A stretch of DNA of 35,641 bases from Burkholderia sp. USMB20 (GCF_000949135.2 NZ_JTAN02000016.1:1-35641); one strand, 5' to 3'. Numbered from the stretch's first letter, positions 8,188 through 16,853 are shown. A program made the numbers and translations. Notes: generated by a model from the letters alone, not told the origin.

Positions 8188-9585
8188 ATGAATCCGCACG
8201 ACACCATTCCGATCGTTCCCGCGCCGTCGCGCGACGTCATGCCCGACGTGCGCGCGCTCGTCGCGTATCTGGAACAGGATCCGCAGCCGATGATCGTCGT
8301 CGATCCCGACTACCGCATCCTCGCCGCGAACGATGCGTATCGGCGCCAGTTCGGCGTGGCGGGCGTCGAGCACGTCGGCCGGCACTGCTTCCAGGTTTCG
8401 CATCATTACGACGTGCCGTGCGACCAGGCGGGCGAGCATTGCCCGATGAAGCAGGCGCGCGAGTCGCGCAGCCTGAACCGCGTGCTGCACATACACCATA
8501 CGCCGCGCGGCCCCGAGCACGTCGACGTGGAGTTGCGGCCGATCTTCGATGCGCGCGGCGACGTGATCGCCTACGTCGAGCGGCTGACGACGGTGCGCAG
8601 CGCGTCGGCGCAGCCGAGCGCGGAAGGGCTCGTCGGCGGCGCCGACGCGTTCAATGCGGCGCTCGGCGCGCTGCAGCGCGTCGCGCCGTCGATGCTGCCC
8701 GTGCTGCTGCTCGGCGAATCGGGTACCGGCAAGGAACTGTTCGCGCGGGCGCTGCACGAGGCGAGCGAGCGTGCGATGGGGCCGTTCGTGGTGGTCGACT
8801 GTTCGGGCATCGCCGAGACGCTGTTCGAGAGCGAACTGTTCGGCTACGAGAAGGGCGCGTTTACCGGCGCGAACCAGCGCAAGCCGGGCCTCGTCGAGAC
8901 CGCGCAGGGCGGCACGCTGTTTCTCGACGAGATCGGCGACGTGCCGCTGCCGATGCAGGTGAAGCTGCTGCGGCTGATCGAGTCGGGGACGTTCCGGCGC
9001 GTCGGCGGCGTCGAGGCGCTGCGCGCGGATTTCCGGCTCGTCGCGGCGACCCACAAGCCGCTGCGCGAGATGATCGACGACGGCCGGTTCCGCCAGGACC
9101 TGTACTACCGGATCAACGCGTTCCCGATTCCGCTGCCTGCGCTGCGCGAGCGGCGTGGCGACGTCGCGCTGCTGGCCGAGTCGATCCTGCGGCGCATCGC
9201 GAACGCGCGCGCCGGCGCGGGCGACGCGAGCGCGCGGCCGTTCGCGGCCCGGCCGTTCGTGCTGACCGAGCGCGCGCGCGCGTGCCTCGACGCGTATGCA
9301 TGGCCGGGCAACATCCGGGAGCTGCGCAACGTGCTCGAGCGCGCGTGCCTGTTTGCGGACGACGGCACGATTCGCGTCGAGCATCTGCCGGCCGAGCTGG
9401 TCGCGGCGTCGGCGACGCCCCCGGCGCGTGCGGCGGACGCGCGCGGCGTGTCGGACGCGGAGCTCGTGCGGCTTGCGGGCACGTTCGACGGTACGCGCAA
9501 GCAACTGGCCGAGCACGTCGGGATGAGCGAGCGCACGCTGTACCGGCGGATGAAGGCCCTCGGGCTCGGGGTGCGCGACCGGTGA
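8188..9585 (+). CDS. fisR: Sigma54-dependent activator, FisR type (sulfane-sulfur sensing)
   Basis: 465 aa. The N-terminal sensing region (about 1-145) has a PAS-like look ([17 protein letters not shown]) with cysteines C67, C78 and C85. Their spacing of 11 and 7 equals that of the three polysulfide-sensing cysteines reported, as I recall, for Cupriavidus FisR (C53, C64, C71). The AAA+ domain follows: Walker A GESGTGKE (176-183), sigma54-contact GAFTGA (223-228), Walker B GGTLFLDE (241-248). A Fis-type helix-turn-helix ends the protein ([20 protein letters not shown]). It should activate the divergent sulfide operon when persulfide builds up. Start ATG 8188 was chosen because the longer in-frame readings upstream run through the repeat cluster and lack domain content. 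It has no strong ribosome site. Confidence 0.9.
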   Translation: MNPHDTIPIVPAPSRDVMPDVRALVAYLEQDPQPMIVVDPDYRILAANDAYRRQFGVAGVEHVGRHCFQVSHHYDVPCDQAGEHCPMKQARESRSLNRVLHIHHTPRGPEHVDVELRPIFDARGDVIAYVERLTTVRSASAQPSAEGLVGGADAFNAALGALQRVAPSMLPVLLLGESGTGKELFARALHEASERAMGPFVVVDCSGIAETLFESELFGYEKGAFTGANQRKPGLVETAQGGTLFLDEIGDVPLPMQVKLLRLIESGTFRRVGGVEALRADFRLVAATHKPLREMIDDGRFRQDLYYRINAFPIPLPALRERRGDVALLAESILRRIANARAGAGDASARPFAARPFVLTERARACLDAYAWPGNIRELRNVLERACLFADDGTIRVEHLPAELVAASATPPARAADARGVSDAELVRLAGTFDGTRKQLAEHVGMSERTLYRRMKALGLGVRDR

Positions 9586-9597
9586 GCGAAGGTGGCG

Positions 9598-9626
9598 GGC
9601 GGCGCGCGCAACGGTCACGCGCCGCC
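9598..9626. terminator. GC hairpin between convergent fisR and merR-type gene
   Basis: GGCGGCGCG (9598-9606) pairs perfectly with CGCGCCGCC (9618-9626) across an 11-nt loop. It lies between the fisR stop and the convergent regulator stop. No T run on either side, so termination would be through stem strength or Rho; the call is structural only. Confidence 0.45.
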
Positions 9627-9640
9627 TGGCCGTCATGCGC

Positions 9641-10669
9641 TCAACGCGCCGGCGCAAGCTGCGCCATCGCCTCGCGCATGAAGCCGAGCAGCGTGTCGTC
9701 GACCCATGAGTCCTTCGTCAGCGCCGGCTCGGTCATCATCGCCTTGCGGAATTTCGCGTGCGTGGCCGGGTCGTTGCCCGCGTAGCTGCGGAACAGGTCG
9801 AGCCAGCGTTGCGCGAGCGCGCGGCCTTCCGGCGAATCGGGCTGCGCGCCCGCATCGATCGCGTCGCGCACATCGCCCATCAGTTGCGGCCATTCCATCG
9901 AGCGTTCACCGAAGTGCGCCCGCATGAAGCGGATCTCGTCCGGCGCGAGATACTTCTCGAAGATCCGCATCTTCGTTTCCGCGGACGCGCGCAGCACATA
10001 GTCGCGCAGCACGGTCGAGATGCCGAGTTTCGACTGCATCGACGGTTCGCGCTCGTGCATCAGGTTGAGCTTCGCCAGCAGCCGCGGATCGTTGTTCGTG
10101 TCGCGCACGAGCAGCGCCATCCAGCGGCCGGCAAGCGCGCGAGCGCGCTCGTCCTCCGGCGGCACGCCCGCGTCGTGCAGCGCACGCACGTCGGCGACGA
10201 GCGCCGTCCATTCCGCGTCGCCGGCCTGGCTCTTGCGATACATCGGCAGGCGCGCGAGTTCATCCTCGGAAAAGTATTTGTCGTACACGGTCATCAACTC
10301 CAGTGTGGTGAGCCAATCGGCCAGCTCCGGCTCCGTGCCCGCGGCGAGCTGCGCGTGCAGGTGCACGAGCCGCTCGCGCAGCTGCGCGGTCTGCGCGAGC
10401 TGGTGGTCGAGCGACGCGATCTGCCTCGCGACGAGCGCGACGAGCGGGGTGCCGGGCCGGTTCAGGTAGTCGCCGATTTCGGCGAGCGACAGTCCGAAGC
10501 GACGCAGGGCCTGGATCTGGTGGAGCCGGGCGATGTCGTCGCGGTCGTACAGCCGGTAGCCGTTGTCGGCACGCGCCGAAGGCGTCAGGAGGCCGATCGC
10601 GTGATAGTGATGAAGCGTGCGGACGGTCAGGCCGCTGCGTTTCGCCAGTTCTCCCACTTTCAGCCGCAT
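9641..10669 (-). CDS. MerR-family regulator with TipAS-like effector domain
   Basis: 342 aa. The N-terminal MerR DNA-binding domain (1-70) reads MRLKVGELAKRSGLTVRTLHHY, then GYRLYDRDDIARL and the second wing. A coiled dimerisation helix (about 78-112) follows, then about 220 residues with two repeats resembling the TipA/TipAS antibiotic-recognition fold (MTVYDKYFSEDEL, later RIFEKYLAPDEIRFM). Such proteins bind hydrophobic drugs and activate promoters with overlong spacers. Start ATG 10669 follows GGAGGA. The promoter upstream has a 19-bp spacer and is probably autoregulated. The gene lies downstream of, and in the same direction as, the RND efflux operon, so it may regulate that pump or only itself; the ligand is unknown. 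Confidence 0.88.
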   Translation of the reverse strand: MRLKVGELAKRSGLTVRTLHHYHAIGLLTPSARADNGYRLYDRDDIARLHQIQALRRFGLSLAEIGDYLNRPGTPLVALVARQIASLDHQLAQTAQLRERLVHLHAQLAAGTEPELADWLTTLELMTVYDKYFSEDELARLPMYRKSQAGDAEWTALVADVRALHDAGVPPEDERARALAGRWMALLVRDTNNDPRLLAKLNLMHEREPSMQSKLGISTVLRDYVLRASAETKMRIFEKYLAPDEIRFMRAHFGERSMEWPQLMGDVRDAIDAGAQPDSPEGRALAQRWLDLFRSYAGNDPATHAKFRKAMMTEPALTKDSWVDDTLLGFMREAMAQLAPAR

Positions 10670-10697
10670 GATGTCCTCCGTTCGGTGCGCACACTGG

Positions 10698-10728
10698 AGT
10701 CTCGAACGTTACGCTACGTGAGGGTCAA
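10698..10728 (-). promoter_or_regulatory. MerR-type promoter with 19-bp spacer and dyad operator
   Basis: Minus strand: TTGACC (10728-10723), 19-bp spacer, GAGACT (10703-10698). The spacer and flanks contain an imperfect dyad (CTCACGT ... ACGTTCGAG). A 19-bp spacer with an internal dyad is the signature of promoters controlled by MerR proteins, which untwist the DNA to align the two boxes. It lies about 30 bp upstream of the MerR/TipAS gene start, implying autoregulation. Confidence 0.65.
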
Positions 10729-10745
10729 GCGGAAGATCGCGGATC

Positions 10746-10771
10746 GGCGCGCGGGGGTGATCCCGCGCGCC
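10746..10771 (-). terminator. Strong hairpin after the RND efflux operon
   Basis: GGCGCGCGGG (10746-10755) and CCCGCGCGCC (10762-10771) form a perfect 10-bp stem with a 6-nt loop, 25 bp past the OMF stop. There is no T tract, so this is a candidate terminator or mRNA 3'-end stabiliser. It separates the efflux operon from the MerR-gene promoter. Confidence 0.5.
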
Positions 10772-10796
10772 CGACGCAAACGGCGCGCTCTTGCGG

Positions 10797-12404
10797 TTAT
10801 TGCGGTGACGGCGGCGCGTCGGGCGTGGCCGCGCGCGCGTGGGCGGTGGGGGCGATTCGAGCCGCGTTGCCGATGTCGCCGGCCGGGTCGGCCTTTGCAG
10901 CCTTTTCGGCTTTTTCAGCCTTGCCGGCTTGGCCGGCCGGGTCGACCGGCGGCGTGCCCATCGCCTGATAGAGCCGCGCGGTATCCGCGAAGCGTGCGCC
11001 GGTCGCGCGGATCTCGTCGAGCCGCGCGTTGCGGTACTGCAGCTCGCTTGCTCGCGCGGCCGACGGCGGCAGCGCGCCGAGCCGAACGCGGGCGGCCGCG
11101 TCGTCGTACGCGCCGCGCGCGGACAGCGCGGCCCTCGACGACGCATCGAGTGCCTGAGCGTCGTGCTCGAGCGCGGCGAGCGAATCCGCGACGTTCTGGA
11201 AGGCAGCGAGCACGGTCTGCTTGTACTGGTCGACCGCCGCCTCGTAGGTCGCCTTCGCCGCACGGCGCTGCGCGAGCAGCGCGCCGCCGTGGAACAGCGG
11301 CTGGCTCAGCGACGCACCGACGTTCCAGATCGAACCGGCGCCCGACAGCATCGCCGGCCAGCTGAAACCGCCTTTGCCCATCGCCGCCGACAGCGACAAC
11401 TGCGGGAACAGCTGCGCGGTCGCGAGGCCGACTTCGGCGGCGGCCGCCTTCAGCCCCGCGTCGGCGGCCTGGATGTCGGGGCGGCTTTGCAGCAGGTCCG
11501 ACGGCACGACCACCGGCACTTGCGCGGGCAGGTGCAGGTCGGCGAGCGTGAGATCGGCGGGCGGCCGGTCGGGCGTGCGGCCGATCAGCACGGCCAGCGC
11601 ATGGCGCGCCGAGTCGCGCTGCTGGCGCAGCGCGGGCAGGCTCGCGGCGAAGGTGTCCGCGCTTTGCTGCGCGTTCAGTGCGTCGCTGCGCGACGCCGAG
11701 CCGAGCGCGTAGCGGCGTTGCGCGTCGTGCGCCTGGTCGTTCGCGAGCGCGACGAGCCGTTCGGTCGTGGCGATCTGCGCGTCGAGCACCGACACCGTGA
11801 TCGATGCGGTGACGATGTTCGCGGCGAGTGCCCGGCGTGCCGATTCGAGCTGGAACGCGCTGACGTCGACGCGTTTCGCAAGCGCCCGGTTCGCGAAGCG
11901 CGATACGCCGAACAGGTCGACCGTATAGCTCGCCTGCAGTTGTCCGACGAACGTGTCGTACAGCAACGTCGGCGCGCCGAGCGCGGGGATCGGCACGCCG
12001 AGCGCACGCTGGCGCGTGGCCTGGCCGCCGGCGTCGATCGACGGCAGCATCGAGCTGCCGATCTGCCCGCGCAACTGCTCGCGCGCGGCATCCAGCGAGT
12101 GCGCGGCGGCGCTGAGCGTCGGGCTGTTGCGCAGCCCTTCGTCGACGAGTGCGTTCAGCGCATCCGAGCGGTACTGCGTCCACCAGTCGGGCACGGGCTG
12201 CGCGCCGACGTCGAACTGCTGCGCGACGCCTTGCGCGGCGACGGTCTGCGGCACTTGCGGCGCGGCGCCGTAATGCGCGGGCGACGGCATCGCGGGCGGC
12301 TCGCCGCTCGGCGCGAACCATGCGCAGCCGGCGAGCGGGCCGGCGAGGCTCGCGGCCGCGAGCATCCGCGCGGCGTTCGTTTTCAGGTTCATCGACAGTT
12401 CCAT
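10797..12404 (-). CDS. Outer-membrane efflux lipoprotein, NodT/OprM family
   Basis: 535 aa from ATG 12404 (GGGAG ribosome site); a second in-frame ATG lies at 12392. The signal peptide ends in a lipobox LAGC, so the protein is probably lipidated and outer-membrane anchored. The body carries the duplicated OEP (outer-membrane efflux) repeats, with the usual PDWWTQYRSDALNALVDEGL and RSRPDIQAADAGL-like motifs (here LLQSRPDIQAADAGL). It is the exit duct of the tripartite pump and the last gene of the operon MFP-RND-OMF, starting 2 bp after the RND stop. Odd: after the normal family end (RLYQAMGT) there is a tail of about 50 residues containing KAEKAEKAAKAD-type low-complexity repeats and a Pro/Ala-rich end. 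Confidence 0.92.
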   Translation of the reverse strand: MELSMNLKTNAARMLAAASLAGPLAGCAWFAPSGEPPAMPSPAHYGAAPQVPQTVAAQGVAQQFDVGAQPVPDWWTQYRSDALNALVDEGLRNSPTLSAAAHSLDAAREQLRGQIGSSMLPSIDAGGQATRQRALGVPIPALGAPTLLYDTFVGQLQASYTVDLFGVSRFANRALAKRVDVSAFQLESARRALAANIVTASITVSVLDAQIATTERLVALANDQAHDAQRRYALGSASRSDALNAQQSADTFAASLPALRQQRDSARHALAVLIGRTPDRPPADLTLADLHLPAQVPVVVPSDLLQSRPDIQAADAGLKAAAAEVGLATAQLFPQLSLSAAMGKGGFSWPAMLSGAGSIWNVGASLSQPLFHGGALLAQRRAAKATYEAAVDQYKQTVLAAFQNVADSLAALEHDAQALDASSRAALSARGAYDDAAARVRLGALPPSAARASELQYRNARLDEIRATGARFADTARLYQAMGTPPVDPAGQAGKAEKAEKAAKADPAGDIGNAARIAPTAHARAATPDAPPSPQ

Positions 12405-12406
12405 GG

Positions 12407-15400
12407 TCAGGCTCCCGACGGCGCGGCGGGCGTGCCGCCGTCGTGCGGCGGGGCGTCGCGCGGGTCGCGTTCGTCGCGCTTCACGCGGAACCACGCGGCG
12501 TACAGCGCGGGCAGGTAGAACAGCGTCAGCACGGTCGCGCTCGTGATGCCGCCCATCAGCGCGGTCGCCATCGGCCCGAAGAAGTTCGAGCGCAACAGCG
12601 GGATCAGCGCGAGCACGGCGGCCGCGGCCGTCAGCGTGATCGGGCGGAAGCGCCGCACGGTCGCGCCGACGATCGCGTCGAAGCGTCCGTGGCCGGCCGC
12701 GATGTCCTGCTCGATCTGGTCGACGAGAATCACCGAGTTGCGCATGATGATCCCGAACATCGCGATCACGCCGAGCATCGCGACGAAGCCGAACGGCTGG
12801 CCGAACAGCAGCAGCGTGCCGACCACGCCGATCAGGCCGAGCGGGGCGGTCAGCACGACCATCAGCACGCGGGAGAAACTCTGCAGCTGGATCATCAGCA
12901 GCGTGAACACGGCGATCGCCATCAGCGGCATCTGCGCGTTGATCGACGTCTGCGCCTTCGCACTTTCCTCGACCGACCCGCCGATGTTGATCTGGTAGCC
13001 GACCGGCAGTTGCGCGCGCAACGCATTCAGCTTGCCGTCGATCGCATGCGTGACGTCGATGCCCTGTGCGCCGGCGCGGACGTCGGACTGCACGGTGATG
13101 GTCGGCTGGCGGTCGCGTTCCCACACGACGCCGTATTCGAGCGTCGGCGTGAAGCGGCCGAGCGAACCGAGCGGCACGGGGCCGTTCGGCGTCGGCATCG
13201 CGAGGCCCGCGAGTTGCGCGGGATCGACGCGATCGGCACGCGGCGCACGCAGGTCGACCGCGATCAGCTTGTCGCGTTCGCGGTATTGCGTGACGGTCGT
13301 GCCGGACAGCGTCATCGCGAGGAAGCTCGACACGTCCTGCGACGTGACGTTCAGCTCGCGCGCCTTCTTCTGGTCGAGCTCGAAGCGCACCGAGCGCTCG
13401 GCCGGCTCGTCCCAGTCGAACTGCACGTTCACCGTGCGCGCGTCGCCGCGCATCGTCGCCGCGACCTTCTCGGCGATCGCGCGCACCGTCGCGATGTCGT
13501 CGCCGCTCACGCGGAACTGCACGGGGTAGCCGACGGGCGGCCCGTTCTCGAGCCGCGACAGGCGCCAGCGCACGGCCGGGAAGCGGTCGCGCAGCGTGGT
13601 CTCGAGCCAGGCCGCGAGCTTTTCGCGATCCTCGACGGATTTCGCGGTGACGACGAACTGCGCGAAGTTCGGCAACTGCAGCTGCTGGTCGAGCGGCAGG
13701 TAGAAGCGCGGCGCGCCGCTGCCGACGAAATTCACCGAATGGTCGATCTCGGGCCGCTTGTCGAGCACCTTCTCGAGGCGTTCGGTCTCGCGCAGCGTCG
13801 CCGCGAACGACGCGCCTTCGGGCAGCCGCAGGTCGATCAGCAGCTCGGGGCGATCGGAGCTCGGGAAGAATTGCTGCGGCACGAGCGAGAAGCCCGCCAG
13901 CGCGACCACGAACAGCGCGCCGGTGATCAGCAGCACGACGAAGCGCCGCTCGATGCACCAGTCGATCCAGCCGCGCAAGCGCGTGTAGAAGCGCGTGTCG
14001 TAGATGTCGTGCTCGTGATCGTCCGGCAGGTGCGCTTCGTGCGCGTGCTTCTTGCGTTCGGGCAGCAGGTGGAAGCCCAGCAGCGGGATCAGCACGACGG
14101 CCGCGAACCACGACGCGATCAGCGCGATCGCCGACACCTCGAAGATCGAGCGCGTGTACTCGCCGGTACTCGATTTCGCGAGCGCGATCGGCAGGAAGCC
14201 CGACACGGTGACGAGCGTGCCCGTCAGCATCGGGAACGCGGTGCTCGTGTACGCGAACGCGGCGGCGCGCGCGCGGCTGTAGCCCTGCTCGAGCTTCACG
14301 GCCATCATCTCGACCGCGATGATCGCGTCGTCGACGAGCAGCCCGAGCGCGAGCACGAGCGTGCCGAGCGACACCTTGTGCAGCCCGATGTCGAACAGGT
14401 ACATGAACAGGGCCGTGACGGCGAGCACGACCGGAATCGAGATCACGACGACCATCCCGGTGCGCAGGCCGAGCGACACGAGGCTCACGACCAGCACGAT
14501 CGCGACCGCTTCGGCGACGGCTTCGAGGAAGTCGTCGACCGAATGCGCGACCGCATGCGGCATGCTCGACACCAGCGTCAGCTTGAGGCCGGCCGGCAGC
14601 CGCGCCTGCAGATCCTTCGATTCGGCGTCGAGCGCCTTGCCGAGCCGGATCACGTCGCCGCCCGGCTGCATCGTCACGCCGATGCCGAGCACGGCGTGAC
14701 CGTTCGCACGCATCTGCGTGACGGCCGGATCGTCGTAGCCGCGCTTCACGGTGGCGAGATCGCCGAGCCGGAACGTGCGGCCGTTGATGCGGATCAGCGT
14801 GTCGGCGATCGTGGCGACGTTGTCGAACTGGCCGCTCGGCCGCACGAATACGCGGTCGTCGGCGGTCGTCAGCACGCCGGCCGACGAGATGTCGTTCTGC
14901 GCGTTGATCGCCTGCCCGAGTTGCTGAGGGGAGATGCCGAGGCGCGTGAGCTGCGCATTGTTCACTTCGATGAAGATGCGCTGGTCGGGATCGCCGAAAT
15001 AGTCGACCTTGCCGACGCCGGGCACGCGCAGCAGCACGGTGCGCAACTGGTCCGCATAGTCGTGGAGCTGCGCGGGCGTGAAGCCGTCGCCTTCGAGCGT
15101 CCAGATGTTGGTGTAGACGTCGCCGAACTCGTCGTTGAAGAACGGGCCCTGCACGCCGGGCGGCAGCGTATGGCCGATGTCGCCGACCTTCTTGCGGATC
15201 TGGTACCAGGTCTCGGGCACGTCCTGCACGGGCGCCGAGTCCTTCATCGTGAAGAAGATCAGCGATTCGCCGGGCCGCGAATAGCTGCGCAGGAAGTCGA
15301 TGGCCGGCGTTTCCTGCAGCTTGCGGCCGATCCGGTCGGTCACCTGTTCCTGTACCTGACGCGCGCTCGCACCGGGCCAGAACGTGCGGATCACCATCAC

Positions 15401-15556
15401 GCGGAACGTGAACGGCGGGTCTTCGGATTGCGCGAGCCGCGTGTACGCGAGGATGCCCGCGAGCGTCGCGAGCGCGATCAGGTAGACGACCAGCGCCTGG
15501 TGGCGCAGCGCCCATGCCGACAGGTTGAAGCGGCCTTCTTCGCGGGGGCTGCTCAT
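12407..15556 (-). CDS. RND multidrug efflux pump, inner-membrane subunit
   Basis: 1049 aa, the expected size of AcrB-like pumps. Proton-driven export of drugs or organic compounds from periplasm/inner leaflet. Seen: an N-terminal helix followed by a large periplasmic loop, then GLLVDDAIIAVEMM in TM4 with the paired aspartates of the proton relay. A second periplasmic loop and IMRNSVILVDQ in TM10 follow, where the usual lysine of AcrB (K940) is arginine. The cytosolic stretch between the halves is His/Asp-rich (KKHAHEAHLPDDHEHD). ATG 15556 overlaps the MFP stop by 4 bp (ATGA). The subfamily is not the classical AcrB/MexB one by motif detail. Substrate cannot be read from sequence. Confidence 0.93.
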   Translation of the reverse strand: MSSPREEGRFNLSAWALRHQALVVYLIALATLAGILAYTRLAQSEDPPFTFRVMVIRTFWPGASARQVQEQVTDRIGRKLQETPAIDFLRSYSRPGESLIFFTMKDSAPVQDVPETWYQIRKKVGDIGHTLPPGVQGPFFNDEFGDVYTNIWTLEGDGFTPAQLHDYADQLRTVLLRVPGVGKVDYFGDPDQRIFIEVNNAQLTRLGISPQQLGQAINAQNDISSAGVLTTADDRVFVRPSGQFDNVATIADTLIRINGRTFRLGDLATVKRGYDDPAVTQMRANGHAVLGIGVTMQPGGDVIRLGKALDAESKDLQARLPAGLKLTLVSSMPHAVAHSVDDFLEAVAEAVAIVLVVSLVSLGLRTGMVVVISIPVVLAVTALFMYLFDIGLHKVSLGTLVLALGLLVDDAIIAVEMMAVKLEQGYSRARAAAFAYTSTAFPMLTGTLVTVSGFLPIALAKSSTGEYTRSIFEVSAIALIASWFAAVVLIPLLGFHLLPERKKHAHEAHLPDDHEHDIYDTRFYTRLRGWIDWCIERRFVVLLITGALFVVALAGFSLVPQQFFPSSDRPELLIDLRLPEGASFAATLRETERLEKVLDKRPEIDHSVNFVGSGAPRFYLPLDQQLQLPNFAQFVVTAKSVEDREKLAAWLETTLRDRFPAVRWRLSRLENGPPVGYPVQFRVSGDDIATVRAIAEKVAATMRGDARTVNVQFDWDEPAERSVRFELDQKKARELNVTSQDVSSFLAMTLSGTTVTQYRERDKLIAVDLRAPRADRVDPAQLAGLAMPTPNGPVPLGSLGRFTPTLEYGVVWERDRQPTITVQSDVRAGAQGIDVTHAIDGKLNALRAQLPVGYQINIGGSVEESAKAQTSINAQMPLMAIAVFTLLMIQLQSFSRVLMVVLTAPLGLIGVVGTLLLFGQPFGFVAMLGVIAMFGIIMRNSVILVDQIEQDIAAGHGRFDAIVGATVRRFRPITLTAAAAVLALIPLLRSNFFGPMATALMGGITSATVLTLFYLPALYAAWFRVKRDERDPRDAPPHDGGTPAAPSGA

Positions 15557-16662
15557 GACGCGAAGTCCTCCGCGTGCAGCGGGGCGACCGGCCGCACCTT
15601 CTCGCCCGCGCTGACCGTATGCACGCCTTGCAGCACGACGCGCTCGCCCGGCTGCAGCCCGCTCGACACGGTGACGGTGCGTTCGTTGAAGCGCGCGACG
15701 TCGACGCGGCGCAGCTCGAGCGTGTCGTCCTTCGCGCGCACGACCCACAGGGCCGGATGCGGGCCGTCGTGGAACAGCGCGGTCGCGGGCAGCGTGATGC
15801 TCGGCGCGTTGCCGGCAACCGGCGCGCCGTCGAACGCGACGTTCGCGGTCATCCCGAGACGCACGGCCGGATCGGGCGCGGCGAGCGTGAGCTTCACACG
15901 CCAGGTGCGGCTTTGCGGATCGGCGGCCGGCGCGATTTCGCGCACCTTCGCGGCGAACTGGCGGCCCGGCAGCGACGGCAGCGTGATGCTCGCCGCGTGA
16001 CCGGGCGCGAGCGATGCGAGCGCGGCCTCGGGCACGTCGCTGACGACGTCGATGTCGCCCGACCACGCGAGCTGGTAGACGGCCTGGCCGGCCGATACGT
16101 TCTGGCCGGTGTCGGCCTGCTCGGCGGTGATGGTGCCGGCGTGATCGGAGACGAGCGTCGCATAGCGGAGCTGGTTCTTCGCGAGCGCGAGCTGCTGCTG
16201 CGCCTGGTCGCGCTGCGCGAGCGCGGACGTGTAGCTGTTCTCGGTCTGCTCCAGCTGCGCCGTTGCGATCAGGTTCTCGCGCGCCTGCGCGCGATCGCGA
16301 TCGCGCTGCTGCTTCGCGAACGCGAGGCTGTGCGACGCGGCATCGAGTTGCGCCTGCGCGCTCGCGACGTTCTTCTCGACGTCGGACGGATCGAGCAGCG
16401 CGACGACCTGGCCGGCCTTGACGGTATCGCCGAGCCGCACCTTGCGCTCGACGATCTTGCCCGCGATGCGGAACGACAGCGGCGTCGCATAACGTGGCTG
16501 GATCTCGCCGGGCAGCGTGGCGGCGGCCGCGGCGCCGTCGGCGCGCGCGGGCAGCGCGACGACCGGGCGCGGCGCGGGCGGCGCGGCTTCCTTCGGATGA
16601 CAGGCGGCGAGGACGAGCGCGGTGCCGATCAGCAGCACGGCGCGGGAACCGGAGCGATTCAC
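15553..16662 (-). CDS. RND efflux periplasmic adaptor (membrane fusion protein)
   Basis: 369 aa from GTG 16662, which follows GGGGG four bases upstream; an ATG 30 codons earlier would put non-signal sequence before the lipoprotein signal. The signal peptide ends in lipobox LAAC, giving a lipid-anchored periplasmic adaptor. It has the HlyD-type arrangement: a split lipoyl domain (RIAGKIVERKVRLGDTVKAGQVVALLD), a long alpha-helical hairpin rich in Gln/Ala/Arg (about 105-170), then the second lipoyl half (AGTITAEQADTGQNV) and beta-barrel. It bridges the RND pump and the OMF duct. First gene of the operon, divergent from the TetR repressor. Confidence 0.92.
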   Translation of the reverse strand: MNRSGSRAVLLIGTALVLAACHPKEAAPPAPRPVVALPARADGAAAAATLPGEIQPRYATPLSFRIAGKIVERKVRLGDTVKAGQVVALLDPSDVEKNVASAQAQLDAASHSLAFAKQQRDRDRAQARENLIATAQLEQTENSYTSALAQRDQAQQQLALAKNQLRYATLVSDHAGTITAEQADTGQNVSAGQAVYQLAWSGDIDVVSDVPEAALASLAPGHAASITLPSLPGRQFAAKVREIAPAADPQSRTWRVKLTLAAPDPAVRLGMTANVAFDGAPVAGNAPSITLPATALFHDGPHPALWVVRAKDDTLELRRVDVARFNERTVTVSSGLQPGERVVLQGVHTVSAGEKVRPVAPLHAEDFAS

Positions 16663-16754
16663 GAAACCCCCAGATGAGGTGAGAGCGGAACGAGGCCGGC
16701 AAGCGCGGCGGGCGCTTGCCCCGAGTGGCGCCAGTCCGGCGCACACGAACACAG

Positions 16755-16772
16755 CCGAACGAGGTCGTTCGG
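16755..16772. promoter_or_regulatory. Perfect palindrome in the MFP leader
   Basis: CCGAACGA-GG-TCGTTCGG: 8-bp perfect arms around 2 bp, lying between the MFP start and its promoter. It may be a second operator or an mRNA hairpin in the 5' leader. Function not established. Confidence 0.4.
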
Positions 16773-16784
16773 AAACTGCGGTGG

Positions 16785-16814
16785 ATTCTAATACACGGCT
16801 GTATCTGAATGCAA
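16785..16814 (-). promoter_or_regulatory. RND-operon promoter overlapped by TetR-type operator
   Basis: Minus strand promoter: -35 TTGCAT (16814-16809), 18-bp spacer, -10 TAGAAT (16790-16785). The same DNA forms an imperfect palindrome at 16785-16810: ATTCTAATACA-CGGC-TGTATCTGAAT, 9 of 11 arm positions matching. Its core TACA...TGTA resembles AcrR/TtgR-type operators. Placement of the dyad exactly over -35 and -10 means bound repressor would block RNA polymerase. The divergent TetR gene starts 44 bp away. Confidence 0.7.
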
Positions 16815-16853
16815 AAATGAATCTGAAAGGAAGTTGATGCTAGACTGCGCGCC

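Noticed and set aside
7054-9657. Long minus-strand extension of the MBL gene through the fisR locus
   Set aside because: Residues upstream of 7983 are antisense to fisR and lack any domain; promoter and ribosome-site evidence puts the start at GTG 7938.
10797-15818. Single 1673-codon minus frame across the efflux operon
   Set aside because: Only the last third (the OMF lipoprotein) is real in this frame; the rest is an out-of-frame reading of the RND gene.
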